Origin: Mucilaginibacter sp. OK098
Lineage (GTDB): Bacteria; Bacteroidota; Bacteroidia; Sphingobacteriales; Sphingobacteriaceae
Assembly (NCBI RefSeq): GCF_900142915.1
Contig: NZ_FRCM01000001.1
Location: forward strand, 1,612,001 to 1,676,000
Direction: 5' to 3'
DNA length: 64,000 nucleotides
A model generated the notes under the pieces. It was not told the DNA's origin. It ran no database searches and saw only the letters and a list, made by a program, of their open reading frames with translations. Below are positions 37,463-46,052 of this stretch, piece by piece (positions within the stretch are counted from its first letter, which is position 1; each line of letters begins with the position of its first letter). The position numbers and the translations under genes are program-made.

Positions 37463-37546
37463 GCCTCACCCTGCCCTCTCCAAAGGAGAGGGTTCTAAAA
37501 AGAGCGAAGTTAAAGTCCTCTCCTTTGGAGAGGATTTAGGAGAGGC
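37463..37546. repeat. Palindromic repeat (CTCTCCAAAGGAGAGG)
   Basis: Left arm CCCTCTCCAAAGGAGAGG and right arm CCTCTCCTTTGGAGAGG are each hairpins and also reverse complements of each other, with longer outer pairing. It sits 29 nt before the TTG start of the amine oxidase gene. The rest of 37213-37462 is AT-rich and shows no gene. Confidence 0.75.
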
Positions 37547-37575
37547 AAACAATCGATACCATCACTACTTTAACA

Positions 37576-39168
37576 TTGGAAACAATAACCAGGAGGAATT
37601 TTTTAAGCAAAGGCGCCATGCTTGCAGGGGGAGCTTATCCCGCAATGCTGGCTTTGGGGATGCTGCGCGCTGCACCAGCTCATGCTTTTGACTTGCAAGG
37701 CAGCGGAAACGGCAAAAAAATTATTATTTTAGGTGGAGGCCTTGCCGGGATGACCTGTGCATATGAGCTTAACAAGTTAGGATACAGCTGTACCATATTA
37801 GAAGCCCGCCAGCGCGCAGGCGGCCGATGTTGGAGCATCAGAAATGGCAGCACAAACACCGAAACTGACAAACCTACCATAACCGCCCGCTTTGACGAAG
37901 GCCAGTATTTTAACGCAGGCCCGTCACGCATCCCCCACAATCACGAACTTACCTTGCACTACTGCAAAGAACTAGGCATCCCGCTGCAAGTTTATAACAA
38001 CGTTAACGAAGGCTCCTATTACTTTGCCGAAGGCAAAGGCCCACTATCCAACAAAAAAATAAAAGTTCGCGAGGTACATAATGATATCCGCGGGTATATG
38101 ACCGAACTGCTTGCAAAAAGCATTGATCACGGTACTTTAGATACAGGTCTCACCAAAGAAGATGCAGAAAAAGTTATTGAATACCTGGCTGCCGAAGGTG
38201 GCCTTGATCCGGATAAGCTATACAAAGCATCTGCCCGCCGCGGTTATATTGAAAATCCGGGAGCCGGTGACAAGCCAGGTAAAATCGCAGATCCGCACAA
38301 ACTGGCAGAGATCATCCAATCTGGATTAATGGACCCTGATTTTTACAATGTAGCCGAATATACTTACGAGCTGCAGATGACCATGTTCCAGGCTATTGGC
38401 GGTATGGACCAGATTGCAAAAGCATTACAGAAAAAAGTTGAATCAAATTTAAAACTGGGCGCCGAGGTAACAAACGTTACCAATATTGATAATGGCGTAA
38501 AGGTTACTTATAAAGATACACAGGGCGAGCATGTTTTACAGGGTGATATTTGTATTTGCACCATACCTTTACCCGTATTAAGCAATATCAGCAATAATTT
38601 TTCGGGCGACGTTAGCCGGGCAATTGATTATATCAGCTATATCCAAACCGGGAAGATCGGCCTTCAGTTTAAAAGGCGTTTTTGGGAAGAGGATGAGCAC
38701 ATTTACGGTGGCATTACCCATACCAATAATGATCTGACGCAGATCTTTTACCCATCATATGATTACCTGGGTAAAAAAGGCATTTTACTGGGTTATTATA
38801 ATTTTAACGAAAAAGCCCAGCGCACCGGTGAACTAAGCTATGCCGATCGCGAAAAGCTTGCCTTGCAAAAAGGGCGATTGATCCATCCACAATATGACAG
38901 CGAATTTGAAAGTTCGTTCTCAGTTAGCTGGCACAAAACCAAATACAATTTAGGCGGATGGGCTGTTTACAGCAATGAAACCCGCAAAACCCAATACCCG
39001 GTATTATTAAAGCCCGATAAGCAGGTATATTTTGCCGGTGAGCATTTAACTTATTTAAACGCCTGGATGGCGGGCGCATTTGAATCGGCGCGGAGCGTGG
39101 TTACAGCCGTACATGGACGCGTAACGGAGCAAAGGGTAAAATACCCGACAGAAACAACTAAAGGATAA
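37576..39168 (+). CDS. Flavin-dependent amine oxidase with Tat signal
   Basis: 530 residues. The N-terminus TITRRNFLSKGAMLAGG is a twin-arginine signal. Then come the FAD-binding GGGLAGMTCAYEL (about 52-64) and EARQRAGGRCWSI (about 76-88), and a C-terminal FAD motif around YFAGEHLTYLNAWMAGAFESA. It should oxidise an amine or L-amino acid in the periplasm, releasing hydrogen peroxide. The start is TTG at 37576: no ATG or GTG is in frame between it and the upstream stop, and the Tat motif needs this start. It is followed after 33 nt by a Tat-signal aminotransferase. Confidence 0.85.
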   Translation: METITRRNFLSKGAMLAGGAYPAMLALGMLRAAPAHAFDLQGSGNGKKIIILGGGLAGMTCAYELNKLGYSCTILEARQRAGGRCWSIRNGSTNTETDKPTITARFDEGQYFNAGPSRIPHNHELTLHYCKELGIPLQVYNNVNEGSYYFAEGKGPLSNKKIKVREVHNDIRGYMTELLAKSIDHGTLDTGLTKEDAEKVIEYLAAEGGLDPDKLYKASARRGYIENPGAGDKPGKIADPHKLAEIIQSGLMDPDFYNVAEYTYELQMTMFQAIGGMDQIAKALQKKVESNLKLGAEVTNVTNIDNGVKVTYKDTQGEHVLQGDICICTIPLPVLSNISNNFSGDVSRAIDYISYIQTGKIGLQFKRRFWEEDEHIYGGITHTNNDLTQIFYPSYDYLGKKGILLGYYNFNEKAQRTGELSYADREKLALQKGRLIHPQYDSEFESSFSVSWHKTKYNLGGWAVYSNETRKTQYPVLLKPDKQVYFAGEHLTYLNAWMAGAFESARSVVTAVHGRVTEQRVKYPTETTKG

Positions 39169-39201
39169 ACTGACTTAATTACTCATAAAATTAAAACCAC
39201 C

Positions 39202-40374
39202 ATGGCAAACACACTTAACCGCAGAAACTGGATCAAATCCAGCGCTTTAATGGCCGGAGGACTGGCTTTAGCATCCGGTACAATAAATAAACTGGCAGCA
39301 ATGCCGGTTGTTAATAAAAGCAGGCTGATCACCAATTTTGAAGCCGAACGGGAAATAATGGCGAATGCGGCCCCCGGATTAAAAGCGCGCTTGTTCTTCA
39401 ATGAAAATCCATTCGGGCCATCACCGGCTGCTAAAAAAGCAATAATCGATTCACTGGATTTGAGCTACCAGTATATTTTTCCACAGATCAGACAACTGAG
39501 CTCAAAAATCGCTGCCTATGAGGGGATTCAGCAAAACAATGTTATGCTAAGCGCAGGATCATCTGCACTTTTAGAGGCTGCCGCCCTGCACTATTGTAAA
39601 GGTGGAAAAACCGTAATTACCGGCGAAACCTCTTATGATGATCTTCCATCGCATGCAGTACGCGGCGGGGGCAAATGGGTTAAAGTACCATTAACAAAAG
39701 ATTACAAGCTTGACCTGGATGCCATAGAAGCAAAGATTGACGACAACACGGGCATCATATACATTTGCAACCCCAATAACCCCACAGCTACAGTGGTAGA
39801 TACAGATAAGCTTAAGGCATTTTGCGAGCGTGTATCAAAAAAGACCATGGTATTTGTTGATGAAGCTTATATAGATTATTTACCTGATCCAAAATCCACA
39901 ACGCTTATGGCTAATGTAAAGGCCGGGCAAAACATAATAGTATCCCGCACCTTTTCTAAATTATATGGTTTTGCCGGGCTGCGCTGTGGGTATATTGTAG
40001 CACAGCCTGAAACAATCAGTGCGTTATCTCTTTATACAAACGCGGATGCCAATCTTTCTTCAGCTACTGTGGCAGCTGCCATTGCGGCATACCAGGAAAC
40101 CGACTTTTTAAAGGATGCATTGGCAAAAACACTTGCCTCAAGAGATTTTCTTTATGCTACCTTAAAGAAAGAGGGATACGACTACATTCCGTCATCGGCA
40201 AACTTTGTAATGTTCCCGCTAAAAATGGACGGACAAAAATTTGTCGGCGAAATGATGAAACGCGGTGTTGGTGTACGTAACTGGAAAATGAATGGCACCG
40301 ACTGGTGCCGCGTAAGTATTGGCCGCATGGACGAAATGGAAGCATTTGCCGAGGCATTTAAACAATTATCATAA
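39202..40374 (+). CDS. PLP-dependent aminotransferase (HisC-like) with Tat signal
   Basis: 390 residues. The N-terminus LNRRNWIKSSALMAGG is a Tat signal. The fold type I core has ICNPNNPTA (about 190), VDEAYIDYLP (about 220) and the cofactor Lys in SRTFSKLYGFAGLRCGY (about 252). It groups with histidinol-phosphate aminotransferase-like enzymes, but the Tat signal argues against histidine synthesis. Exported PLP enzymes are unusual. With the amine oxidase gene before it, it suggests a two-enzyme periplasmic amine or amino-acid pathway (inference). Confidence 0.85.
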   Translation: MANTLNRRNWIKSSALMAGGLALASGTINKLAAMPVVNKSRLITNFEAEREIMANAAPGLKARLFFNENPFGPSPAAKKAIIDSLDLSYQYIFPQIRQLSSKIAAYEGIQQNNVMLSAGSSALLEAAALHYCKGGKTVITGETSYDDLPSHAVRGGGKWVKVPLTKDYKLDLDAIEAKIDDNTGIIYICNPNNPTATVVDTDKLKAFCERVSKKTMVFVDEAYIDYLPDPKSTTLMANVKAGQNIIVSRTFSKLYGFAGLRCGYIVAQPETISALSLYTNADANLSSATVAAAIAAYQETDFLKDALAKTLASRDFLYATLKKEGYDYIPSSANFVMFPLKMDGQKFVGEMMKRGVGVRNWKMNGTDWCRVSIGRMDEMEAFAEAFKQLS

Positions 40375-40385
40375 TAACATTTAAT

Positions 40386-40502
40386 TCGCACAGGCCTTCG
40401 ACCTGTGCTGATGGATTTAGCCCTTTCAGGGCTTAGGTATGATAGGCTCTTAAGCCCTGAAAGGGCAACACAACTTAACGCAGGTCGAAGGCCTGTACGA
40501 AA
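40386..40502. repeat. Palindromic repeat, family E (CAGGCCTTCGACCTG)
   Basis: An outer pair GCACAGGCCTTCGACCTGTG and CAGGTCGAAGGCCTGT encloses an inner pair AGCCCTTTCAGGGCTTA and TAAGCCCTGAAAGGGC, so the element folds as a nested hairpin. A second copy lies at 46099-46226. Non-coding. Confidence 0.75.
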
Positions 40503-40531
40503 ATGAATAATAATAAACAATACGAATTAAC

Positions 40532-41530
40532 ATGCGTAACCTAATTTTAACTTTTTTTCTATTTATAATCGTACTCACAACCAATGCCCAGCAGGCAACT
40601 GTTAACCCACGCCCGCTTACATTGGATGAATACAATAAAGCCCTGACCTATACCATTGTCGATCTAGATAAAGACACTTATGTAAAGTTTGACAATGCTT
40701 ATGTGCTTGATAGATACGAAAGCCGTAAACCCTATTTTATTACCGGCGGCGATGGCCTTAAAAAACGGGTTGATCTTTATAAGCTGATTGCCAAAGAGGG
40801 CATGCAGGAAATTGGCCTGATGGTATTTTATACCAGCGAAACCGGGAAAAAATACCAGGCCCTTGTGCCTGATTTTACTGCTGACGCAAAAGTATGGGCC
40901 AAATACTTCCAGGATATTGATGACATTAACAAGGTTGAGAAAAATTTCATCCTGAAACTATCTTATGTATTATCCAAGGAAATGAGCTTTCAGCAATACA
41001 AAGTATTGAATAATGGCAAAGACATGAAGGAAGAAGCCGCAACCTATGGTAATGACATTTGTTTCCCAGGCGACGAAGAGGTTATCATGAGCAATGGCGC
41101 TAAAAAACTAATAAAAGATGTAAAAAGCGGCGACGAGGTAATTACCGTTGACCCGGCTACCAATAAATCATCAGTAATAAAAGTAAAAGAACTTACCGTG
41201 CATGCGGCTAAAAACTATGCCATTACCGAACTGGTTTTGGTATCAGCAAAAGAGAAAAACACTGTTCAAGGCTTAAATGTCAACCTAAACACTAAAGTAC
41301 TTAAAGCTACGCCTAACCACCCAATGCTAACCAAAGAGGGCAGCTTTAAAATTGGCGAAATAGCCATTGGTCAGCAAGTTTTATGCCTTAACGAGCAAAA
41401 AGGCAAATATGAAACCTATACTGTTTTAAGAAAAACAGAACATGCCGGCGGTGTACAAAACGTTTACAACATTGAAGCCGATGGCGGCAGCACATTGGTA
41501 CTTAATGGCGTTATGGTGATGCAGAAGTAA
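40532..41530 (+). CDS. Secreted protein with C-terminal Hint (Hedgehog/intein) domain
   Basis: 332 residues. Signal peptide 1-19, an N-terminal domain of about 155 residues with no known family, then a Hint domain from Cys177: CFPGDEEVIMSNG opens block A and KATPNHPMLT contains the block B T-x-x-H. The C-terminus ends VYNIEADGGSTLVLNGVMVM and lacks the His-Asn pair that splicing inteins need, so only cleavage or ester formation at Cys177, not splicing, is plausible. It lies downstream of the two Tat-signal enzyme genes with a repeat between. A good terminator follows at 41641. Confidence 0.75.
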   Translation: MRNLILTFFLFIIVLTTNAQQATVNPRPLTLDEYNKALTYTIVDLDKDTYVKFDNAYVLDRYESRKPYFITGGDGLKKRVDLYKLIAKEGMQEIGLMVFYTSETGKKYQALVPDFTADAKVWAKYFQDIDDINKVEKNFILKLSYVLSKEMSFQQYKVLNNGKDMKEEAATYGNDICFPGDEEVIMSNGAKKLIKDVKSGDEVITVDPATNKSSVIKVKELTVHAAKNYAITELVLVSAKEKNTVQGLNVNLNTKVLKATPNHPMLTKEGSFKIGEIAIGQQVLCLNEQKGKYETYTVLRKTEHAGGVQNVYNIEADGGSTLVLNGVMVMQK

Positions 41531-41542
41531 AACTCATTAAAG

Positions 41543-41632
41543 CTCTGTGTCACTTTGTGAGTCTCTTAGTGATCTCTGTGGTAAAAAATCTAACCACAGA
41601 GGTAACAGAGAAGCCACAAAGACCACAGAGTT
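41543..41632. repeat. Inverted repeat (CTCTGTGG/CCACAGAG)
   Basis: CTCTGTGTCACTTTGTG and CTCTGTGGT copies pair with ACCACAGAGG and CACAAAGACCACAGAG. A low-complexity hairpin element between the Hint gene and its terminator. Confidence 0.6.
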
Positions 41633-41640
41633 TAATAAAT

Positions 41641-41670
41641 AAAAGGCTCTTTTATTAAAGGGCCTTTTCT
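41641..41670 (+). terminator. Rho-independent terminator
   Basis: AAAAGGCTCTTT and AAAGGGCCTTTT form the stem with a TATT loop, and a T-rich tail follows on the plus strand. It probably ends the transcript of the Hint-domain gene. Confidence 0.7.
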
Positions 41671-41726
41671 ATTTAAACAAATCCGTAAATTGGAGGTATA
41701 TATAAATTCAAGTTATTTTGTTTGAT

Positions 41727-42587
41727 ATGAAACACATTCCAAAGCCGATACTTCTTTGTTTTATAATAATTACCTGCCTGTTCTGTATCAAATGCACCGG
41801 TCAGCAAAAAAGCCGGAGCCCGAAAGGTTACGATTTAAACAACCCGGTAAAATATAACATGCCTGAGGCCCTTCACGAAATATCAGGCATTGCGTTTAAC
41901 AAAGGCAACCCGGATATGATGTTTGCCGAACAGGATGAAGAAGGCGAGCTTTTTTATTTTAAGCCTGGCAGCATGAATGTGAAACAAATAAAGTTTGGCC
42001 AGGGCGGTGATTATGAAGATGTAGCGATTACTAACAACCAGGTTATAATGCTCCGCAGCGATGGTGTGTTGTTTACTTTCCCACTGGATCTGAAAAAAGC
42101 TGAGGCTACCAATGTAAAGCAGTGGGATAGCCTGTTACCAAAAGGTGAGTATGAAGGAATGTATGCTGATGACAGCGATCAATCAGTTTATGTGCTGTGC
42201 AAACATTGCAGCATTGAAAAAACCAGTAAAACAAGCACTGTGTTTACGCTTAAGCTTTCAGCAGACGGTTCATTAAAAAATGCCGGTCAGCATACCATTG
42301 ATGTTGGCAGGGTTAGTAAGCTGGCAGGGGTAAAGAAAATGAATTTCCATCCGTCAGGGCTTAGTAAAAACCCAAAGACTAATGAATGGTATATCCTGTC
42401 GTCTGTAAATAAATTATTGGTAATTGCCGATACAAACTGGAATGTTAAAGAAGTATATCCGTTAAATCGGGGCAAATTCGGTCAGCCTGAAGGGATAGCA
42501 TTTGATAATCAGAATAATCTTTATATCTCAAATGAAGGAGATAAGGTTGGTGCAGGGAACGTATTGAAATTTACTTTTAAGCCGTAA
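41727..42587 (+). CDS. SdiA-regulated-domain (YjiK-like) lipoprotein or secreted protein
   Basis: 286 residues from ATG at 41727 (a TTG three codons earlier is less likely). N-terminal hydrophobic signal ending FCIKCTGQQ; a Cys close to the cleavage site could make it a lipoprotein. The remainder is a beta-propeller of the SdiA-regulated (YjiK) family with PEALHEISGIAFNKGNPD and FGQPEGIAFDNQNNLYISNE. Function in Bacteroidota is unknown. It appears monocistronic. Confidence 0.8.
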   Translation: MKHIPKPILLCFIIITCLFCIKCTGQQKSRSPKGYDLNNPVKYNMPEALHEISGIAFNKGNPDMMFAEQDEEGELFYFKPGSMNVKQIKFGQGGDYEDVAITNNQVIMLRSDGVLFTFPLDLKKAEATNVKQWDSLLPKGEYEGMYADDSDQSVYVLCKHCSIEKTSKTSTVFTLKLSADGSLKNAGQHTIDVGRVSKLAGVKKMNFHPSGLSKNPKTNEWYILSSVNKLLVIADTNWNVKEVYPLNRGKFGQPEGIAFDNQNNLYISNEGDKVGAGNVLKFTFKP

Positions 42588-42663
42588 TAAAGACGCAAAG
42601 TATTGCGCCTCTACGAGCTTTTTTTTATATTTAAGCATCCTTAAACGCTTAAACTATAAGATC

Positions 42664-43182
42664 ATGCCGAATCACTTATCAATCCTTGGAATTATTCACA
42701 CTGCAATAAGCATCCTTGCAATTTTTGCAGCTCTTTATGCCTTGCTGCGCGATGGGAAGATCAGCCCATCAAACGGTCGCGGAAAGCTGTATGTCCTTTT
42801 AACTGTAATTACCTGTATTACAGGCTTGCCCATTATGCGGACCGGGCACCCAACCGCGGGACACAGCCTTGCTGTAATTATTTTAATTGTACTACCGATA
42901 GCCTATTTTGCAACATCCTTTAAATTTCTTGGAAAAAGCGCTGCTTATCTCCAGGTGTTCCTGATGTCGTTAACTTTATTTTTCTCCTTCATCCCCGCGG
43001 TTGTTGAAACCTTAACCCGGTTGCCAATAAGCCACCCCGTTGCCGATGGGCCAAATTCACCCATCATCCAAATGGGACTTTTAACTTTGGTTGTATTATT
43101 TACGGTTGGCGTTTTATACCAGTTGATAAAGCTGTACCAGCGCCAAAAACACACCAGTGGGCCAACGATAGATCTGGCATAA
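42664..43182 (+). CDS. Small integral membrane protein, DUF2306-like
   Basis: 172 residues with five probable membrane helices (about 8-28, 42-58, 67-85, 93-113, 137-157). Conserved-looking His residues fall at the start of helices (LGIIHTAIS, GHSLAVI), as in haem- or quinone-associated small membrane proteins of the DUF2306 kind, but the match is only by appearance. No operon partner. A family-A repeat follows its stop. Confidence 0.55.
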   Translation: MPNHLSILGIIHTAISILAIFAALYALLRDGKISPSNGRGKLYVLLTVITCITGLPIMRTGHPTAGHSLAVIILIVLPIAYFATSFKFLGKSAAYLQVFLMSLTLFFSFIPAVVETLTRLPISHPVADGPNSPIIQMGLLTLVVLFTVGVLYQLIKLYQRQKHTSGPTIDLA

Positions 43183-43193
43183 TAAACCATTCT

Positions 43194-43310
43194 TGTTATT
43201 GCGAACGCAGCGTGGCAATCGCGAACTGTGCCTTCACGCTTTGCAGATTCCACACTATTCTGTTCGCTCTGTAAAGGTTGCGATTGCTTCGACCTCAATG
43301 ACAAAATAGG
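43194..43310. repeat. Palindromic intergenic repeat, family A, second copy
   Basis: Starts TTATTGCGAACGCAGCGTGG and ends GATTGCTTCGACCTCAATGACA. It shares GCGCAGCGTGGCAA-like and CTGTTCGCTCTGTAAAG segments with the copy at 7427-7545 and in reverse with the copy at 50408-50520. More decayed than the other two. Confidence 0.75.
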
Positions 43311-43316
43311 GAACAT

Positions 43317-43350
43317 AAAAAGCCCCTCAACTAAAATTGAAGGGCTTTAC
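43317..43350 (-). terminator. Rho-independent terminator
   Basis: AAGCCC(CT)TCAA pairs with TTGAAGGGCTT. Read on the minus strand it is followed by TTTTTATG, so it would end the Pro-rich protein transcript. Confidence 0.65.
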
Positions 43351-43424
43351 TATTTTATCAGATCTATTAAACATTGATCTTCAAATATTTTCTTTCCGCT
43401 TTGAGCTTTTCACTTTAAGCTTAA

Positions 43425-43670
43425 TTATGGACGTGGTGGCGGTGCTGGTGGTGGTGGCGGTGCTGGCAAACGGATATGAATCCTGGCCCGGTGATGCCTG
43501 TACCGGCGATGACGCCTGCCAAAAGGCAATGGCGGAGGGGGTGGTGGAGGCGGAGGTCTCCTGATCTGTAAAAACGTTGATTCAACTGCCGGTGTTAAAG
43601 GTTCGGCACTTGCAAACTCCAAACTAAGAGTTAAAAACGCTGCTACTAAAAGAACTTTCAAATATTTCAT
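43425..43670 (-). CDS. Small secreted Pro-rich, basic protein
   Basis: 81 residues. Signal peptide to about residue 22 (LSLEFASA), then a linker, a run of nine prolines, an Arg/His-rich block (GRRHRRYRHHRARIHIRL) and a second Pro run. No known family. The reverse frame is also open here because of CCN and CGN codons, but signal peptide, ATG and terminator support the minus frame. It might bind acidic polymers; this is a guess from composition. Confidence 0.6.
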   Translation of the reverse strand: MKYLKVLLVAAFLTLSLEFASAEPLTPAVESTFLQIRRPPPPPPPPPLPFGRRHRRYRHHRARIHIRLPAPPPPPAPPPRP

Positions 43671-43740
43671 GGTTAGCGGTTATTGGTTAACTGTTTTTTG
43701 ATAACATTAAAGTTAACATTAAGTTTTAATTAGTAATCCA

Positions 43741-44655
43741 TTACTTTATGTATAACTGTTTATACATAAAATCAGCTGCAAATTGCCCTGCCTCAAGCCA
43801 ACGCCGTTCAGTGTCTTTACCTCCCTGAAAGATTGGATTAAAATGTTTTTGCAATTCATGCGAATAGCCCTCAAACACCCTTACACTGGTGGGGATACCT
43901 AATTTATTTGCTTCGGCATGTATGTCTGCTCCGCCATACAAAGAGGTATCTTTATGTGTTGGCGGTACCAGGCTGTCCCTGCTGCCATAAATATTAACAA
44001 TCGGCACTTTTGTATTTTTCAGCCAGTTCAAATCAAAGATCCCACCCCATAAATTAATTACCCCGGCAACTTTTAACAGCTCCTTATTATCAGAATTTAA
44101 ACTTGTTACCCCTGCAAATTTTGCCAGTTCAGCATTTGTACTATAAGCAGCATCCAGTGCTATCATCCCTCCTGCCGAGTTACCGGCAAGGATAATTTTA
44201 TCAGGGTCAATATTATATTCTTTTGAATGTTCTTTAAAATAAGCAATCGCCTGTTTTGCATCCTGTACGGCATAATAGGCGCTTCGTTTTAGCTCGTCAA
44301 AATTAAATATCGGGAGCTTTTTACTTAAAGTATAATTAATAGCAGCACACACATACCCCCGCTGTGCAAAGGTTTTACTCCATAGCTCAATTCCCTTAGC
44401 TTCTTTTGTGCCGAATTTAAAACCGCCGCCATGCATCCAGATAATTAATGGCCTGCCAGTTGTGTTATCGCCCGCAGGTTGGTACAGATCAAATAAATGA
44501 GCCTTCTTTTTGCCCGATGAATCATTTGGTGAATAGCTTAGATCTTTTGTTTTGATTACACCTGCAAATACGATGTCTTTATATTTAACCGCCTGGGCCT
44601 TGGCAAACATTGTAAAGCAAAGAATCCCTGGAATTAATAATGATTGTTTAAACAT
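43741..44655 (-). CDS. Alpha/beta hydrolase (secreted esterase, BD-FAE-like)
   Basis: 304 residues. Signal peptide to about residue 20 (ends FAKAQA). The oxyanion-hole motif WMHGGGFKFGT (about 68) and nucleophile elbow GNSAGG (about 140) are typical for the HSL/BD-FAE esterase branch; the acid is in YGSRDSLVPP and the His in GYSHELQKH. It should hydrolyse a small ester in the periplasm. A consensus promoter lies 19 nt before the start. It is divergent from the pigment cluster; no direct link is seen. Confidence 0.85.
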   Translation of the reverse strand: MFKQSLLIPGILCFTMFAKAQAVKYKDIVFAGVIKTKDLSYSPNDSSGKKKAHLFDLYQPAGDNTTGRPLIIWMHGGGFKFGTKEAKGIELWSKTFAQRGYVCAAINYTLSKKLPIFNFDELKRSAYYAVQDAKQAIAYFKEHSKEYNIDPDKIILAGNSAGGMIALDAAYSTNAELAKFAGVTSLNSDNKELLKVAGVINLWGGIFDLNWLKNTKVPIVNIYGSRDSLVPPTHKDTSLYGGADIHAEANKLGIPTSVRVFEGYSHELQKHFNPIFQGGKDTERRWLEAGQFAADFMYKQLYIK

Positions 44656-44673
44656 AATAACCGATATACGTTA

Positions 44674-44704
44674 CAAATATATCAGATGGTTGTTTGCTTC
44701 GCAA
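44674..44704 (-). promoter_or_regulatory. Promoter of the secreted esterase gene
   Basis: On the minus strand TTG (44704-44702), a 20-nt spacer and TATATTTG (44681-44674) match the Bacteroidota consensus. The start codon lies 19 nt downstream. Confidence 0.7.
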
Positions 44705-44747
44705 TTTGTAAGGGGTAATTGCATTCGCCCTAATCTTACATTTTTGT

Positions 44748-44755
44748 TAGATTTG
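44748..44755 (+). promoter_or_regulatory. Candidate -7 box of the flexirubin plus-strand arm
   Basis: TAGATTTG matches TAnnTTTG, but the nearest TTG is 26 nt upstream, too far for consensus. If it is used, transcription would start at or just after the first ATG (44760), favouring the Met at 44808 as the start of the ligase. Confidence 0.4.
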
Positions 44756-44759
44756 GAGC

Positions 44760-46052
44760 ATGATACCTACGGAGAAAAGCTATCAACAGGCACAAGAGAC
44801 AACGACAATGCAGAAACAAAAGCTGCAGGAGTTATTGGCATACGTTGCCAAAAATTCACCTTTTTATAAAGAGCTATTTACAAAACATCAAATAAACATA
44901 GCCAGTATAAAAACAATTGCAGACTTGTCTTTAATTCCTCCAACCGTAAAAGACGACCTGCAGCAACGTAATGATGATTTTTTATGCGTGCCAGGGAATA
45001 AAATCATTGAATACACTTCAACCTCAGGCACCCTGGGCAGGCCGGTAACTATAGCACTTACAGAGAAAGATTTGGATCGCCTTGCATATAATGAATATAA
45101 CTCTTTTTTATGTGCCGATGGATCAGCTGATGATACCTATCAGTTGATGCTTACGCTCGACAGGCAGTTTATGGCCGGCATTGCCTATTATCTCGGCATC
45201 CGCAGAATTGGGGCAGGAATTATCCGTTTAGGCCCCGGTGTGCCGGCATTGCAATGGGAGACCATACAGCGTTTAAAACCCACAGCTATAGTTGCCGTAC
45301 CATCTTTTATTTTAAAACTGATCCAGTTTGCGAAAGACACGGGCATCGATGTAAACAGCACCTCAGTAAAAAAAGCGATCTGTATTGGTGAAAATATTCG
45401 CAATAATGATTTTTCATTAAACATCCTTGGCAAAAAAATAACGGAGAGCTGGGATATTCAGTTGTATTCCACTTATGCCTCAACCGAAATGCAAACCGCG
45501 TTTACAGAATGTGGCGAAGGTAAAGGCGGCCATTACCAGCCAGAACTGGTTATTGTGGAGTTGCTGGATGAAAACGACAAACAAGTAGAGCCCGGCACTC
45601 CCGGTGAAGTAACCATTACTACTTTGGGTGTTGAAGGGATGCCATTGCTACGTTATAAAACCGGCGATATGTGCATGTATTTCGATGAACCTTGTGCCTG
45701 TGGCCGTACCAGTTTGCGTTTGTCATCAGTAATGGGACGTAAAAAGCAGATGATAAAATTCAAGGGAACGACCCTTTATCCGCCTGCTTTATTTGATTTA
45801 CTGAACGAGCGCGAAGAGATCCTTGATTTTGTAATAGAAGTATATTCCAACGATATAGGGATGGACCAGGTATCGCTTTACCTTGTCCCGGCCGATGATA
45901 CTGAAGAATGTGACCACCGGATCAGGGCCTATTTACAGGCAAGGCTTCGTGTAAGTCCGCATATAAAATATGTAACTGTTGAAGAGATCCAAAAGATCCA
46001 GTTTAGCGAAGCCAGCCGGAAGGCGATTAAATTTATTGATAAAAGAGCTTGA
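44760..46052 (+). CDS. Aryl acid-activating adenylate-forming enzyme (phenylacetate-CoA ligase-like)
   Basis: 430 residues of the phenylacetate-CoA ligase/CoF synthetase branch. Adenylation motifs are IEYTSTSGTLGRPV (P-loop, about 82), STYASTEMQTAFTECG (about 240) and LRYKTGDMCMYF (about 300), with CACGRT and the C-terminal Lys region following. It lies just before a tyrosine ammonia-lyase in a flexirubin cluster, so it most likely activates 4-coumarate for transfer to an ACP or CoA. An alternative start is the Met at 44808, which better fits the domain start (KLQELLAYVAKNSPFYK). It is the first gene of the plus-strand pigment arm. Confidence 0.82.
   Translation: MIPTEKSYQQAQETTTMQKQKLQELLAYVAKNSPFYKELFTKHQINIASIKTIADLSLIPPTVKDDLQQRNDDFLCVPGNKIIEYTSTSGTLGRPVTIALTEKDLDRLAYNEYNSFLCADGSADDTYQLMLTLDRQFMAGIAYYLGIRRIGAGIIRLGPGVPALQWETIQRLKPTAIVAVPSFILKLIQFAKDTGIDVNSTSVKKAICIGENIRNNDFSLNILGKKITESWDIQLYSTYASTEMQTAFTECGEGKGGHYQPELVIVELLDENDKQVEPGTPGEVTITTLGVEGMPLLRYKTGDMCMYFDEPCACGRTSLRLSSVMGRKKQMIKFKGTTLYPPALFDLLNEREEILDFVIEVYSNDIGMDQVSLYLVPADDTEECDHRIRAYLQARLRVSPHIKYVTVEEIQKIQFSEASRKAIKFIDKRA

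Noticed and set aside
37461..37691. Open frame of 76 codons over the repeat and the amine oxidase N-terminus
   Set aside because: It runs through the palindromic repeat and out of frame with the Tat signal; no family features.
43337..43564. Plus-strand frame opposite the Pro-rich protein
   Set aside because: It is the reverse of CCN/CGN-rich codons; the minus frame has a signal peptide, ATG start and terminator.
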